Positions 26,022 to 33,583 of a stretch of DNA of 64,000 bases are shown piece by piece. This stretch comes from Salinimicrobium sediminis (lineage in GTDB: Bacteria; Bacteroidota; Bacteroidia; Flavobacteriales; Flavobacteriaceae), in contig NZ_OCMF01000004.1 in the NCBI RefSeq assembly GCF_900215295.1, forward strand, positions 62,001 to 126,000, written 5' to 3'. Positions within the stretch are counted from its first letter, which is position 1. Each line of letters opens with the position of its first letter. The position numbers were made by a program, and so were the translations under genes. Below the pieces are notes generated by a model, which saw only the letters and a program-made list of their open reading frames with translations, made no database searches and was not told where the DNA came from.

Positions 26022-27575
26022 CTAAGCCACTCTTACCTCTGCCGGATTGAATGTGTAGAGCAATTTGTAGTATTCATCCACAGATTTTTTCCAGGTAAAC
26101 CTCATCTTACGGGCGTTAAGCTGGATTTGTTTCCAGGTGGTTTTCTCGTGCTGAAAAAGATAAAGTGCCTCCTTAAAACTTTCAACCATGTTGTAAACCT
26201 TCTCATCGTAGGTCTTGCCATCAAAAGCAAAACCTGTATGTACATGTTGGACCGTATCTTTTAATCCGCCGGTATGGTGGACTAAACAGGGTTGCCCGTT
26301 TCTCATGGCGAGCATCTGACTGATGCCGCAAGGTTCGAAGAGGCTGGGCATGAAGTAAAGGTCTGAATCCCTGTAGATGGAATTCACAACACTTTCTGAC
26401 TGTGTATTGACAAAAATAAAATTCTCTCTTTCGTAGCTCAGGTTTCTTAGGAGCTCCTCATAATCGGGGGCACCTGTTCCTAACAAAACATAAATACCTC
26501 CTACTTCTTCTAATTGATCCAGAATTTGAAGCAGGGCTTCTGGAGATCGTTTAAAGAAATAAAATTTTTGTTCGGTTAACCGGGCTACACTTGCACAAAT
26601 GAAATTTGGTCGCTTCTTAAGAAAAGGAACTACTTTTTCTCCGGTGTGGGCAAGAAAATCGGCTTTTTTTCGGTTTGGTTCCCTTTGAAGCTGTTGAAAA
26701 ATGGTTGTAGCAATATTTGGGAATAACTTATTTTTTCTAACCGGTACATTTTGATAATCGGATCCATTGAGAATACCGTGGAAGCGCCCTTCTTTATCAG
26801 CCTGCCTAAGATCATTTTCAAGACCTTCTCCTCCAATGAATTCGGGGGCGTCGCTGGGCAGCAAAACATCCTGTTTATATGACGGAGAAACCGTGTGAAC
26901 AGAATCGGCAAAGCGAATACCCATTGCCATGAGGTTAAAGCAATCGGGATATCGCGGATCGCGAAGAGCATCATAGTCCAGATCCAGCTTAGGGAACCAT
27001 GTTTTCAAAGAGGAATAATTGTCTCCAAAGGGCCTGATCCCCTGAAGGGCCAGATTATGGATACAATAAACAGTCCTTATCTTTTTCAGTTTTGTATAAG
27101 CAGGATGATATTTTCTAAGGAACAACAACATACTGGAATGCCAGTCATGCAGGTGAATAATATCCAGTTTTCCAAAATGTCCCTGTTTGATAGCTTCGGC
27201 AACTGCAGTACAGAAGATGGTGTATTTCGTAACATCGGTAAAGAAAGGTTCATCATCGTGATCATAAACCCCTCCAATGCTACCGGTTCCAATTTCAGGA
27301 TGATGAATCACATAATGGGTAATATTCTCATGCTCCTCTTTTGGCGGCACCTCGTAAAGTTCTGCCGAATAAACTATATCCCTAAGTGTGATCTTTAAAG
27401 TTGCTTTTAAGGTTCCAGAATAATGCAAACGCGAATAAGATGGCACGATCACGTGTACCCGGTCACCCCTCTCGGAGATCTGTCTGGGAACATCACGAAT
27501 CACATCACCTACGCCTCCAACCTTGCAATTTGGAATGGCATCATTTTCTGAAGCAACAAAAAGAAAATTATTCAT
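26022..27575 (-). CDS. glgA: glycogen synthase (GT5)
   Basis: 517 residues of the GT5 starch/glycogen synthase family, which transfers glucose from ADP-glucose to the growing alpha-1,4-glucan. The N-terminal nucleotide-sugar loop is present as KVGGVGDVIRDV near residue 18, HLHDWHSSMLLFLRKYHPA around residue 145, and the C-terminal domain has the catalytic glutamate in SLFEPCGISQMLAMRNG and the HHTGGLKDTV loop. No glgB or glgC is in the window. A -7 type promoter element and a LacI-like operator lie upstream. Confidence 0.93.
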   Translation of the reverse strand: MNNFLFVASENDAIPNCKVGGVGDVIRDVPRQISERGDRVHVIVPSYSRLHYSGTLKATLKITLRDIVYSAELYEVPPKEEHENITHYVIHHPEIGTGSIGGVYDHDDEPFFTDVTKYTIFCTAVAEAIKQGHFGKLDIIHLHDWHSSMLLFLRKYHPAYTKLKKIRTVYCIHNLALQGIRPFGDNYSSLKTWFPKLDLDYDALRDPRYPDCFNLMAMGIRFADSVHTVSPSYKQDVLLPSDAPEFIGGEGLENDLRQADKEGRFHGILNGSDYQNVPVRKNKLFPNIATTIFQQLQREPNRKKADFLAHTGEKVVPFLKKRPNFICASVARLTEQKFYFFKRSPEALLQILDQLEEVGGIYVLLGTGAPDYEELLRNLSYERENFIFVNTQSESVVNSIYRDSDLYFMPSLFEPCGISQMLAMRNGQPCLVHHTGGLKDTVQHVHTGFAFDGKTYDEKVYNMVESFKEALYLFQHEKTTWKQIQLNARKMRFTWKKSVDEYYKLLYTFNPAEVRVA

Positions 27576-27647
27576 TTTACCCTGTAAAAACCTTTAATGG
27601 AAATCATGACGAAATTACATCCTTATTCCTTTATTTTCAGTATTTTA

Positions 27648-27655
27648 CAAAGTTA
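27648..27655 (-). promoter_or_regulatory. candidate -7 promoter element of glgA
   Basis: On the minus strand these bases read TAACTTTG, a perfect match to the Bacteroidota TAnnTTTG element, 73 bases before the glgA start codon. I see no good -33 TTTG at the usual spacing. Confidence 0.5.
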
Positions 27656-27703
27656 AATTCATGATAATTTTATGTTAGAAAAACACTTAAAAAAGTGGAA
27701 AAT

Positions 27704-27718
27704 GCGCAAACGTTTTCT
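27704..27718. promoter_or_regulatory. LacI-family-like operator upstream of glgA
   Basis: The palindrome AAACGTTT sits in GCGCAAACGTTTTCT, the central pattern of many LacI-family operators, about 130 bases before glgA and 50 bases before its -7 candidate. A sugar-responsive repressor is a plausible binder, by inference only. Confidence 0.35.
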
Positions 27719-27898
27719 ACTCTGGGAAGTACCGTGAATCCTGTTGAAAAAAATTGGAGTGACTTCAGCCTCAGGGACTAAAATAAATGATCGTAGAGAA
27801 AATTTAACATTCTGCTGCTGTTAAATTTCTTCCTATTTCCACGAATTTTAGGAATTGCAATGAAATTTCAGAAGCCAAATTAACCTCTGGAACGATCT

Positions 27899-28129
27899 CT
27901 ATGTTAACTTAACCGAAATGATCTTCACAGGACATGCTTTTGCCGCGGCTTCACATTCCTCAAAAATGGAATGATCTGTAGATTTTAAAGTATGGAAACC
28001 CTTGCGATCCAGAGATCTCAAGAGTACGCTTTTCCCATCTTTTTTAGACATTTGGAAATGTGCAGCGGCCAGCTCTACACAGTAATTGCAGCCAATACAC
28101 TTATTTCGTTGCAGGGTTACCACCACCAT
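27899..28129 (-). CDS. small ferredoxin, single [4Fe-4S]
   Basis: 76 residues. Cysteines C11, C14 and C17 in KCIGCNYCVEL and C66 in KACPV form the four ligands of one iron-sulfur cluster; a further C59 is nearby. It is an electron carrier in the cytoplasm. Its ATG shares bases with the stop codon of the U32 gene (TAATG), which ties its translation to that gene and suggests it serves as electron donor to, or cluster source for, the U32 protein. Confidence 0.88.
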   Translation of the reverse strand: MVVVTLQRNKCIGCNYCVELAAAHFQMSKKDGKSVLLRSLDRKGFHTLKSTDHSIFEECEAAAKACPVKIISVKLT

Positions 28130-29373
28130 TATGCCGGTACGATCTTATATAGTTTATCTGACAGTCTTACTCTAAAAGGCAATTTCATGGTACAGCTATC
28201 CCCCTTTGTCGCTGTTTCGGCAACCAGGTCGTTCACCATCATCTCTTCCAGATCAAATTCCTGTGCTCCTGTACTGGGGCCGGTGATAAGGATCCTGTCT
28301 CCCTTTTTGATGTCATAGGCTTCAATTTTAAATTCCGCAATTCCGGCTTTGGGAAAATAATGCATGCCTTTCCCTACATAGACTTTTTTCTGAGTGGCCA
28401 ATGAGCCCGAGGCTTTGCTCCACTCCCCTAATTTTTGTCCCAGGTAATACCCGCTCCAGAAGCCACGATTGTAGACCGTACTCAACCGCTCCATCCAGTC
28501 TGCCACTTTTTCTTCGGAATAAGTTCCTTCATACCAGGAGTCGATCGCTTCCCTATAAGCCTTAGTCACCGTTGCTACATATTCGGGCGCACGGCCCCTC
28601 CCTTCGATCTTTAGAACCTGCACTCCTGCCTCCATTACCTCATCCAAAAAGTTGATCGTACAAAGGTCTTTTGGGGACATCATGTATTCATTATCGATCT
28701 CGATCTCAAATCCAGATTCCTGGTCGATCACTGTGTATTTTTTTCTACAGTTCTGCTTGCAGGCACCACGGTTTGCCGAAGAATTATGGGAGTGTAAGCT
28801 CAGATAACATTTTCCTGAAACCGCCATACATAAAGCGCCGTGCCCAAAGATCTCCACTTTCACCAGTTCCCCGGAAGGGCCTTTAATTTGCCCTTTTTGG
28901 ATCTCATCGGTGATCTTCTTTACCTGCCTTAAGCTGAGTTCCCGGGACAGCACCATGGTTTCAGCAAAAAGACTGTAGAACCTTACGGTTTCAATGTTGG
29001 TAATATTCAACTGTGTGGAAATATGTACATCGATTTCCATGCTGCGGGCTGAGGCGATCACCGCCTGGTCTGATGCTATAACCGCGGTTATTCCCGCTTC
29101 TTTGGATTTCGCAAGCAGGTTTTTGATCAGGGAAAGATCATGGTCGTAAACAATGGTATTCAGGGTCAAATAAGTACGGACGTTCTTTTTCTCACAGCGT
29201 CTCACGATCTCCGGCAGGTCATCCATTGTAAAGTTAATGGAAGCGCGGGCACGCATGTTAAGCTGCTCCACACCAAAATAAACTGAGTCTGCACCGTTAT
29301 CCAAAGCTGCCTGCAGGGATTCAAAATTTCCTGCGGGTGCCATGAGCTCCATCTTTCCTGAACTTTTTACCAT
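28129..29373 (-). CDS. peptidase U32-family protein (TrhP/RlhA-like)
   Basis: 414 residues with the U32 fold: MELMAPAGNFESLQAALDNG at the start, YFGVEQLNMRAR, and the family signature EIFGHGALCMAVSGKCYLS, followed by GACKQNCRKKY, giving the cysteines that hold an iron-sulfur cluster in characterised members. Despite the old collagenase label, E. coli TrhP (YegQ) and RlhA hydroxylate tRNA uridine-34 and a 23S rRNA cytidine using prephenate. The length and domain arrangement fit the TrhP side best. It forms a two-gene unit with the ferredoxin. Confidence 0.88.
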   Translation of the reverse strand: MVKSSGKMELMAPAGNFESLQAALDNGADSVYFGVEQLNMRARASINFTMDDLPEIVRRCEKKNVRTYLTLNTIVYDHDLSLIKNLLAKSKEAGITAVIASDQAVIASARSMEIDVHISTQLNITNIETVRFYSLFAETMVLSRELSLRQVKKITDEIQKGQIKGPSGELVKVEIFGHGALCMAVSGKCYLSLHSHNSSANRGACKQNCRKKYTVIDQESGFEIEIDNEYMMSPKDLCTINFLDEVMEAGVQVLKIEGRGRAPEYVATVTKAYREAIDSWYEGTYSEEKVADWMERLSTVYNRGFWSGYYLGQKLGEWSKASGSLATQKKVYVGKGMHYFPKAGIAEFKIEAYDIKKGDRILITGPSTGAQEFDLEEMMVNDLVAETATKGDSCTMKLPFRVRLSDKLYKIVPA

Positions 29374-29470
29374 AATTTATTTCAATAATAATGCTGCCCA
29401 ATTACATATTATAACCGGCAGAAAATCTGCGGCAAAGAAAAAATTGTTTCAGGAATGAAAATATGATCCT

Positions 29471-29495
29471 GGTCACAAAACTTGACCAAAGGTCA
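29471..29495. promoter_or_regulatory. inverted half-sites GGTCA/TGACC
   Basis: Three half-sites in a row: GGTCA at 29471-29475, TGACC at 29483-29487 and GGTCA at 29491-29495, so TGACC-AAA-GGTCA is a perfect inverted repeat. It lies between the divergent U32 and glutathione peroxidase genes and could serve either. Binder unknown. Confidence 0.4.
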
Positions 29496-29608
29496 TCCTG
29501 GAAAGAAGGAATCCTGTTTAATAAGGCTTAGCAATAGGTATATAGAAAAAGCAGTAGTTACAGGCGGAGTAGGAAAATCTCTAAAACTGTACCTTTAGAA
29601 AAAAAATT

Positions 29609-30100
29609 ATGGCATCTCAATTTTATGATTTTACAGCATCCGGTCTCGGCGGAGAGGAAATTAAAATGGAATCTTATAAAGACAAGGTAGTTCTGGTAGT
29701 GAATACAGCTTCAGAATGTGGCTTGACTCCCCAATTCGGGGGTCTGCAAAAATTATATGAGGAATACAAAGATAAGGGTCTTGTTATTTTGGGGTTTCCG
29801 TGTAACCAATTCGGAAAACAGGAACCCGGAGATGAAAAAGACATTGCGCAAGGTTGCGTGGTAAACTATGGGGTGGATTTCCCGATGTTTGCCAAGGTAG
29901 AGGTCAACGGAAATAATGCCCATCCCCTGTTTAAATATCTCAAAAGGGAACTGGGCGGGATCCTTGGCAGCAAGATCAAATGGAACTTCACGAAATTCCT
30001 AATCGACCGCAACGGAAAACCTGTAAAAAGATTTGCTCCTGTAACCAAACCGGAGAGCCTGGAGAAGGAAGTAAAAAAACTACTTTCTTCCAAGGTTTAA
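29609..30100 (+). CDS. glutathione peroxidase-family thiol peroxidase
   Basis: 163 residues, full family length. The peroxidatic cysteine is C37 in [12 protein letters not shown] (cysteine, not selenocysteine); [15 protein letters not shown] supplies a second cysteine and the conserved glutamine, and [13 protein letters not shown] the tryptophan-asparagine pair of the tetrad. Such bacterial enzymes usually reduce lipid and hydrogen peroxides with thioredoxin. No signal peptide. A TACCTTTA element, one base off the -7 consensus, is about 15 bases upstream. Monocistronic by spacing. Confidence 0.95.
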   Translation: MASQFYDFTASGLGGEEIKMESYKDKVVLVVNTASECGLTPQFGGLQKLYEEYKDKGLVILGFPCNQFGKQEPGDEKDIAQGCVVNYGVDFPMFAKVEVNGNNAHPLFKYLKRELGGILGSKIKWNFTKFLIDRNGKPVKRFAPVTKPESLEKEVKKLLSSKV

Positions 30101-30112
30101 GGTTTAAGGTTT
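30092..30112. repeat. heptamer tandem repeat AAGGTTT x3
   Basis: Three perfect copies of AAGGTTT span the stop codon of the glutathione peroxidase gene and the start of the spacer. Confidence 0.8.
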
Positions 30113-30143
30113 GAAGCTGATATAATTAAAAGTACTCGGATCT

Positions 30144-30157
30144 GACAACAGACAACA
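30144..30157. repeat. heptamer tandem repeat GACAACA x2
   Basis: Two perfect copies of GACAACA in the spacer before the hemerythrin-like gene. Confidence 0.6.
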
Positions 30158-30177
30158 GCCAAGAGGCAGCCACAATG

Positions 30178-30189
30178 TGACTAAGGTCA
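30178..30189. promoter_or_regulatory. CRP/FNR-like box upstream of hemerythrin-like gene
   Basis: TGAC-TAAG-GTCA is a perfect inverted repeat with the four-base spacer of CRP/FNR-family sites. It lies 50 bases before the preferred start of the hemerythrin-PAS gene, a position suited to activation. It also argues against the earlier GTG start at 30177. Confidence 0.45.
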
Positions 30190-30239
30190 TAATTCAAGAC
30201 AATTTTATCCGTTTTCTTTGCTTCGGAAAAAATTATATC

Positions 30240-31205
30240 ATGAATGAGATTTTATCTTTGCCCAAGGGGCACCCGGTGAGCATCTATTCCGAAGAAAAAG
30301 AGCTGATCCAGCGGTTGGCGCAGGAGCTGCAGGAAACAGATCCTGAAGCCGAATACCAGAAGTTTTACAATATTTTCAACCAGTTACATCAAATCGAAAG
30401 ACGGTTTGAGAGAAAAGAGAACCAGCTTTTCCCCTTTTTGGAGAAGAGAGGCTGGAACGGACCTTCACAGGGGATGTGGTCCTTTCACGACAACCTGCGG
30501 GAACAATTCAGATTGCTCCGAAAGAAGATCGAAAGTCGGGATTTTCCGGCGATAGTCCAGGATTCGCAATACCTCATTAGCGGGATCTTTAGGCTGCTGC
30601 TTACAGAAGAAAAGGTACTATTCCCCAACGCCATGGAGATCCTCACGGAAGAGGACTGGAAGCAGGTGCGCAAAGGCGAAGAAGAGATAGGCTGGATGCT
30701 TCCGCTGGAACCTGCGGCATTTCCGGAAAAAAAAGAAGAGGCCTACATTCATCCGGCTGAAGATCATACCAAACGTGAGCTTTCATTTTCTCTGGAAAAC
30801 ACAAGCCATTACGACGAAGGTTACATGACTGTAGATCAGGTAAATCTCTTGCTGCGCACCATGCCCCTTGATATTACTTATGTTGATGAGAACGATAAGG
30901 TGATCTTCTATAACCGGGGGGAGGAACGAGTGTTTCCACGTAGTGCCGGAATTATTGGAAGGGAAGTGAAATTCTGCCATCCGCCCAAAAGTGTGGGAAC
31001 CGTTTTAAAGATCCTTGAGGAATTTAGAAAAGGAACAAAGAATGAAGCTGCTTTTTGGATCAACTTCAAGGGTAGATTGATCTACATCCGTTATTTTGCA
31101 GTACGGGATAAACAAAAAAATTACCGTGGAGTGATTGAAATGTCCCAGGATATTACTGATATAAAAAATATTGAAGGAGAAAAGCGGCTGTTGGAATGGA
31201 GTTAG
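30240..31205 (+). CDS. hemerythrin-like/PAS protein (DUF438 type)
   Basis: 321 residues from ATG 30240. The N-terminal part (about 1-150) is a four-helix domain with histidines and acids placed as in hemerythrin-like proteins (KGHPVSIY, LHQIERRFERKENQLFPFL, SFHDNLREQF, LTEEKVLFP). The C-terminal part (about 205-315) is a PAS domain (DITYVDENDKVIFYNRGEER, GVIEMSQDIT). The pair matches the DUF438 family, thought to sense or handle diiron-bound oxygen or nitric oxide. No kinase or DNA-binding output is attached. A possible CRP/FNR box lies upstream. Confidence 0.85.
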   Translation: MNEILSLPKGHPVSIYSEEKELIQRLAQELQETDPEAEYQKFYNIFNQLHQIERRFERKENQLFPFLEKRGWNGPSQGMWSFHDNLREQFRLLRKKIESRDFPAIVQDSQYLISGIFRLLLTEEKVLFPNAMEILTEEDWKQVRKGEEEIGWMLPLEPAAFPEKKEEAYIHPAEDHTKRELSFSLENTSHYDEGYMTVDQVNLLLRTMPLDITYVDENDKVIFYNRGEERVFPRSAGIIGREVKFCHPPKSVGTVLKILEEFRKGTKNEAAFWINFKGRLIYIRYFAVRDKQKNYRGVIEMSQDITDIKNIEGEKRLLEWS

Positions 31206-31209
31206 TCTT

Positions 31210-31260
31210 GAGTATTGGGTATTGAGTATTGAGTAGTTATTATGAGAGTTAGTAGTTAGT
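31210..31260. repeat. period-7 repeats in spacer
   Basis: GAGTATT, GGGTATT, GAGTATT and GAGTAGT follow one another at 31210-31237, and AGTTAGT occurs twice at 31247-31260. The period of seven matches the repeats in the two preceding spacers. Confidence 0.7.
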
Positions 31261-31294
31261 TTTAGTGCCCCGAATTCCGGGGCACTAAATTTTA
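31261..31294. terminator. rho-independent terminator
   Basis: TTTAGTGCCCCG and CGGGGCACTAAA form a perfect 12-bp stem around a five-base loop, followed by TTTTA. It lies after the hemerythrin-like gene. Confidence 0.88.
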
Positions 31295-31371
31295 ACTTTC
31301 ATTTACATTTTGAAAAAAAGTTCACCGGCAGATTTTTAATAAATTTACTGTATTCCCAAATCTGCTGTATT

Positions 31372-31536
31372 ATGATCAATATTTTAATCCTTTGCCTGCT
31401 GTTTCTGCTGTTTGGGATTTTGATCAAAATGGTATACAGCAATCGCAAACAAAGAAGCCTTATTCAAAAAGAAAAAGAATCTATTAAAGCTTTAAAAAAC
31501 CAGAATGCCGCTTCTATTCTGAACAATGGCCGCTAA
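31372..31536 (+). CDS. small membrane protein, 54 aa
   Basis: A short frame from ATG 31372 to TAA. One membrane helix (ILILCLLFLLFGILIKMVY) is followed by a basic cytoplasmic tail (RKQRSLIQKEKESIKALKNQ). This single-span plus charged tail pattern, and its placement after a terminator with its own spacer, make it a believable small gene. Function unknown. Confidence 0.5.
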   Translation: MINILILCLLFLLFGILIKMVYSNRKQRSLIQKEKESIKALKNQNAASILNNGR

Positions 31537-31609
31537 GACTTTCTTTCAGTTAAAACAGGCTTTTTCTACAAGCTGAATTTCTTATCTTTAAAGAGCTAAA
31601 TTTTTCCTT

Positions 31610-32203
31610 ATGAAAACCTTACTTTTTGCAGTAGCATGTTTTATGACAGCAGGCCTTGCGGCCCAGAACACTTCTCAAATTCTACCCAAAGAGATCCAGA
31701 TCAAAACGGCCAGCCTTGCTGCTCCCGAAGATCTTAGGGAAGGGGTTAAGGTCTATGGCTATGATCAAAACGGGGAATTTGTAGTTTTACGCGAGGGAAC
31801 AAATCATCTCATTTGCATTGCTGATGATCCTTCCAAAAAAGGCATAAATATCTCCTGTTATTCCGATAAACTCGAACCTTTTATGGCCCGTGGCCGACAA
31901 TTGATCGCAGAAGGTAAAGGAGAAATGGAAAAAAGACAGATTAGGAGGAGTGAAGCAGAATCCGGAGAATTGCAATTAACTGATACCCCCGCAATGACCT
32001 ACATCTTAAGCGGAACTGAAGAAAACTACAACCCTTCTACAGGAGAACTTAAAGACGGACATTTTAGATATGTGATATACATTCCTTATGCAACCACAGA
32101 ATCTACCGGGTTACCCGATAAACCTTTTGCTCCGGGTATGCCTTGGTTAATGGACCCGGGGACGCACAGGGCTCACATCATGATTACCCCTCCAAAACAA
32201 TAA
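31610..32203 (+). CDS. hypothetical secreted protein, 197 aa
   Basis: Signal peptide at residues 1-19 (LLFAVACFMTAGLAAQ) and a soluble mature part with no recognised domain. Recognisable pieces are GVKVYGYDQNGEFVVLREG, ADDPSKKGINISCYSDK, and a C-terminal part rich in proline (PDKPFAPGMPWLMDPGTH). A single cysteine pair is possible. A TATCTTTA element, one base off the -7 consensus, lies about 30 bases upstream. Function unknown. Confidence 0.75.
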   Translation: MKTLLFAVACFMTAGLAAQNTSQILPKEIQIKTASLAAPEDLREGVKVYGYDQNGEFVVLREGTNHLICIADDPSKKGINISCYSDKLEPFMARGRQLIAEGKGEMEKRQIRRSEAESGELQLTDTPAMTYILSGTEENYNPSTGELKDGHFRYVIYIPYATTESTGLPDKPFAPGMPWLMDPGTHRAHIMITPPKQ

Positions 32204-32232
32204 TAAAGTCTAAGACTTTAGGATTATTATTT

Positions 32233-32270
32233 AGGATTCCTGGCTCCAGGTTTAAGATTCCTGGTCCAGG
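32233..32270. repeat. imperfect direct repeat in spacer
   Basis: AGGATTCCTGGCTCCAGG and AAGATTCCTGGTCCAGG lie four bases apart in the 214-base gap after the secreted protein gene. The reading frame crossing this gap is not coding in character. Confidence 0.55.
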
Positions 32271-32417
32271 GTACGGATTTTTATTTCCAGATTTAAAGGG
32301 CTACAAATGTGCAATTAAAATAGGGTTGAACGAAAAAGGATTCACCAATCACCACCTGCTTAACTTACGCGAAAATGTAAAGGTGGATTGGATCGATAAA
32401 GGATACGCGGTAGGTAA

Positions 32418-32918
32418 TTAATTTTTAAGTTCTGCTAACAGATCATCAAAGTGTAAAGCTTTGGAGTACATAGCAAGACCACCCTGGCTATCTTTTGGCC
32501 ATTCTCTCCTGGGGCGGTCATAGTATAATTCCAGGCCGTTACCATCGGGATCATTAAGGTAAATCGCTTCTGAAACGCCATGATCTGCGGCACCTGTGAG
32601 AGGATATTCCACTTCCAGAAGTCGTTGCAATACCTGTGCTAGCTCTTTGCGCTTCTCGTAGAGAATTGCTGTATGATAGAGACCTACGGCATTTTTGGGA
32701 GCTTCAGACGCACCTTTGCTGTGCCAGGTGTTAAGACCTATATGATGATGATATCCTCCCGCTGATAAAAATGCAGCTGAATCTCCCATCATTTGTGTAA
32801 TTTCAAAACCAAGTATTCCGTTATAAAAATCCAGAGCCTTTTCAAGATCGGAGACCTTAAGGTGCACGTGGCCAATCCTCGCCGTGGATGGAGCCTTAAA
32901 ATTTTCCCCGTTAGTCAT
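32418..32918 (-). CDS. VOC-family dioxygenase/glyoxalase-like protein
   Basis: 166 residues, one two-module VOC unit. Metal ligands are suggested by the histidine in GHVHLKVSDLEKALDFYN, the histidine in YHTAILY and the glutamate in DPDGNGLELYYDRPR. This is the pattern of extradiol dioxygenase/CatE-like proteins; half of the usual CatE length, so probably dimeric. The reaction cannot be assigned. It stands alone on the minus strand. Confidence 0.85.
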   Translation of the reverse strand: MTNGENFKAPSTARIGHVHLKVSDLEKALDFYNGILGFEITQMMGDSAAFLSAGGYHHHIGLNTWHSKGASEAPKNAVGLYHTAILYEKRKELAQVLQRLLEVEYPLTGAADHGVSEAIYLNDPDGNGLELYYDRPRREWPKDSQGGLAMYSKALHFDDLLAELKN

Positions 32919-33223
32919 ACTTTGTTTTTTAAAGTTCCTGCTTCACTATTCTGTCAATGGAGATTATAAGCCATCATCAGACAAACTCATTTCAAGATAA
33001 GAAAGCTACAAGGGAACTGTTTTAAAAGAATCATAAAACCTAATCCGCTCCTGTTCATAAAAAAAGAGTGGCACTATGATTTTAATCTGGTAAAATTCGA
33101 TTTAGCTAGCACGAGGTCTAATAATGGAGCTCTTCAGATAAAAATTAACAACAACTTAACCGAATACAACTATTTAGGTGTTGTTCATATCTGCATTTCT
33201 TTAGAAATTGTATAAAAACTGCT
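32919..33223. other. intergenic region
   Basis: 305 bases between divergent genes, AT-rich. I see no perfect promoter element, RNA fold or gene. Confidence 0.5.
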
Positions 33224-33583
33224 ATGCTTTCCATTCAAGTTGACAAGAATATTATCTATACCGTCGCCGAAGAAAAACTCACCGATGAAGATTACGAAAG
33301 GTTAATCCCTCTGCTGGAGGAAAAGGTGAGATCATATGGCAAAATTCGCTGGTATTTTGAAATGAAGGAATTCGAAGGCTGGAGCCTTAGTGCAATGTGG
33401 CGGGATCTAAAATTTGATTTCAGCAACAACGAAAATCTTGAAAGAATAGCTATGGTAGGCAACAAGAATTGGGAAAAACAGCTTACCCTGCTCATGAAGC
33501 CTTTTACAGGGGCTACAATAAAATACTTTGACAGCAGCGAAAAGGATGAGGCTAAGAATTGGATAAAGAAGATAGAATTATGA
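33224..33583 (+). CDS. SpoIIAA-like STAS protein
   Basis: 119 residues of the SpoIIAA-like family (a STAS-fold group). Seen: the opening strands IIYTVAEEKLTDEDYERLIP, a central WYFEMKEFEGWSL and the end KYFDSSEKDEAKNWIKKI. These proteins are common in marine bacteria and of uncertain role, possibly lipid or partner binding. Its stop overlaps the start of the methyltransferase gene by four bases, so the two are translated together. Confidence 0.82.
   Translation: MLSIQVDKNIIYTVAEEKLTDEDYERLIPLLEEKVRSYGKIRWYFEMKEFEGWSLSAMWRDLKFDFSNNENLERIAMVGNKNWEKQLTLLMKPFTGATIKYFDSSEKDEAKNWIKKIEL

Larger units (their letters stand above)
27576..27898. other. intergenic region upstream of glgA
   Basis: 323 bases between the ferredoxin gene end and glgA, both minus strand. 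It holds the promoter and operator candidates listed separately. A 21-codon reading frame at 27672 on the plus strand has no support. Confidence 0.5.

Noticed and set aside
26895-27398. 167-residue open frame antisense to glgA
   Set aside because: Wholly within the glycogen synthase gene and without domain content.
30177-30239. GTG at 30177 as start of the hemerythrin-PAS gene
   Set aside because: It falls on the CRP/FNR-like box, and the added 21 residues do not fit the family N-terminus (which begins near LPKGHPVSIY).
32143-32421. 92-residue open frame after the secreted protein gene
   Set aside because: Starts inside that gene in another frame and runs through direct repeats; composition is not protein-like.
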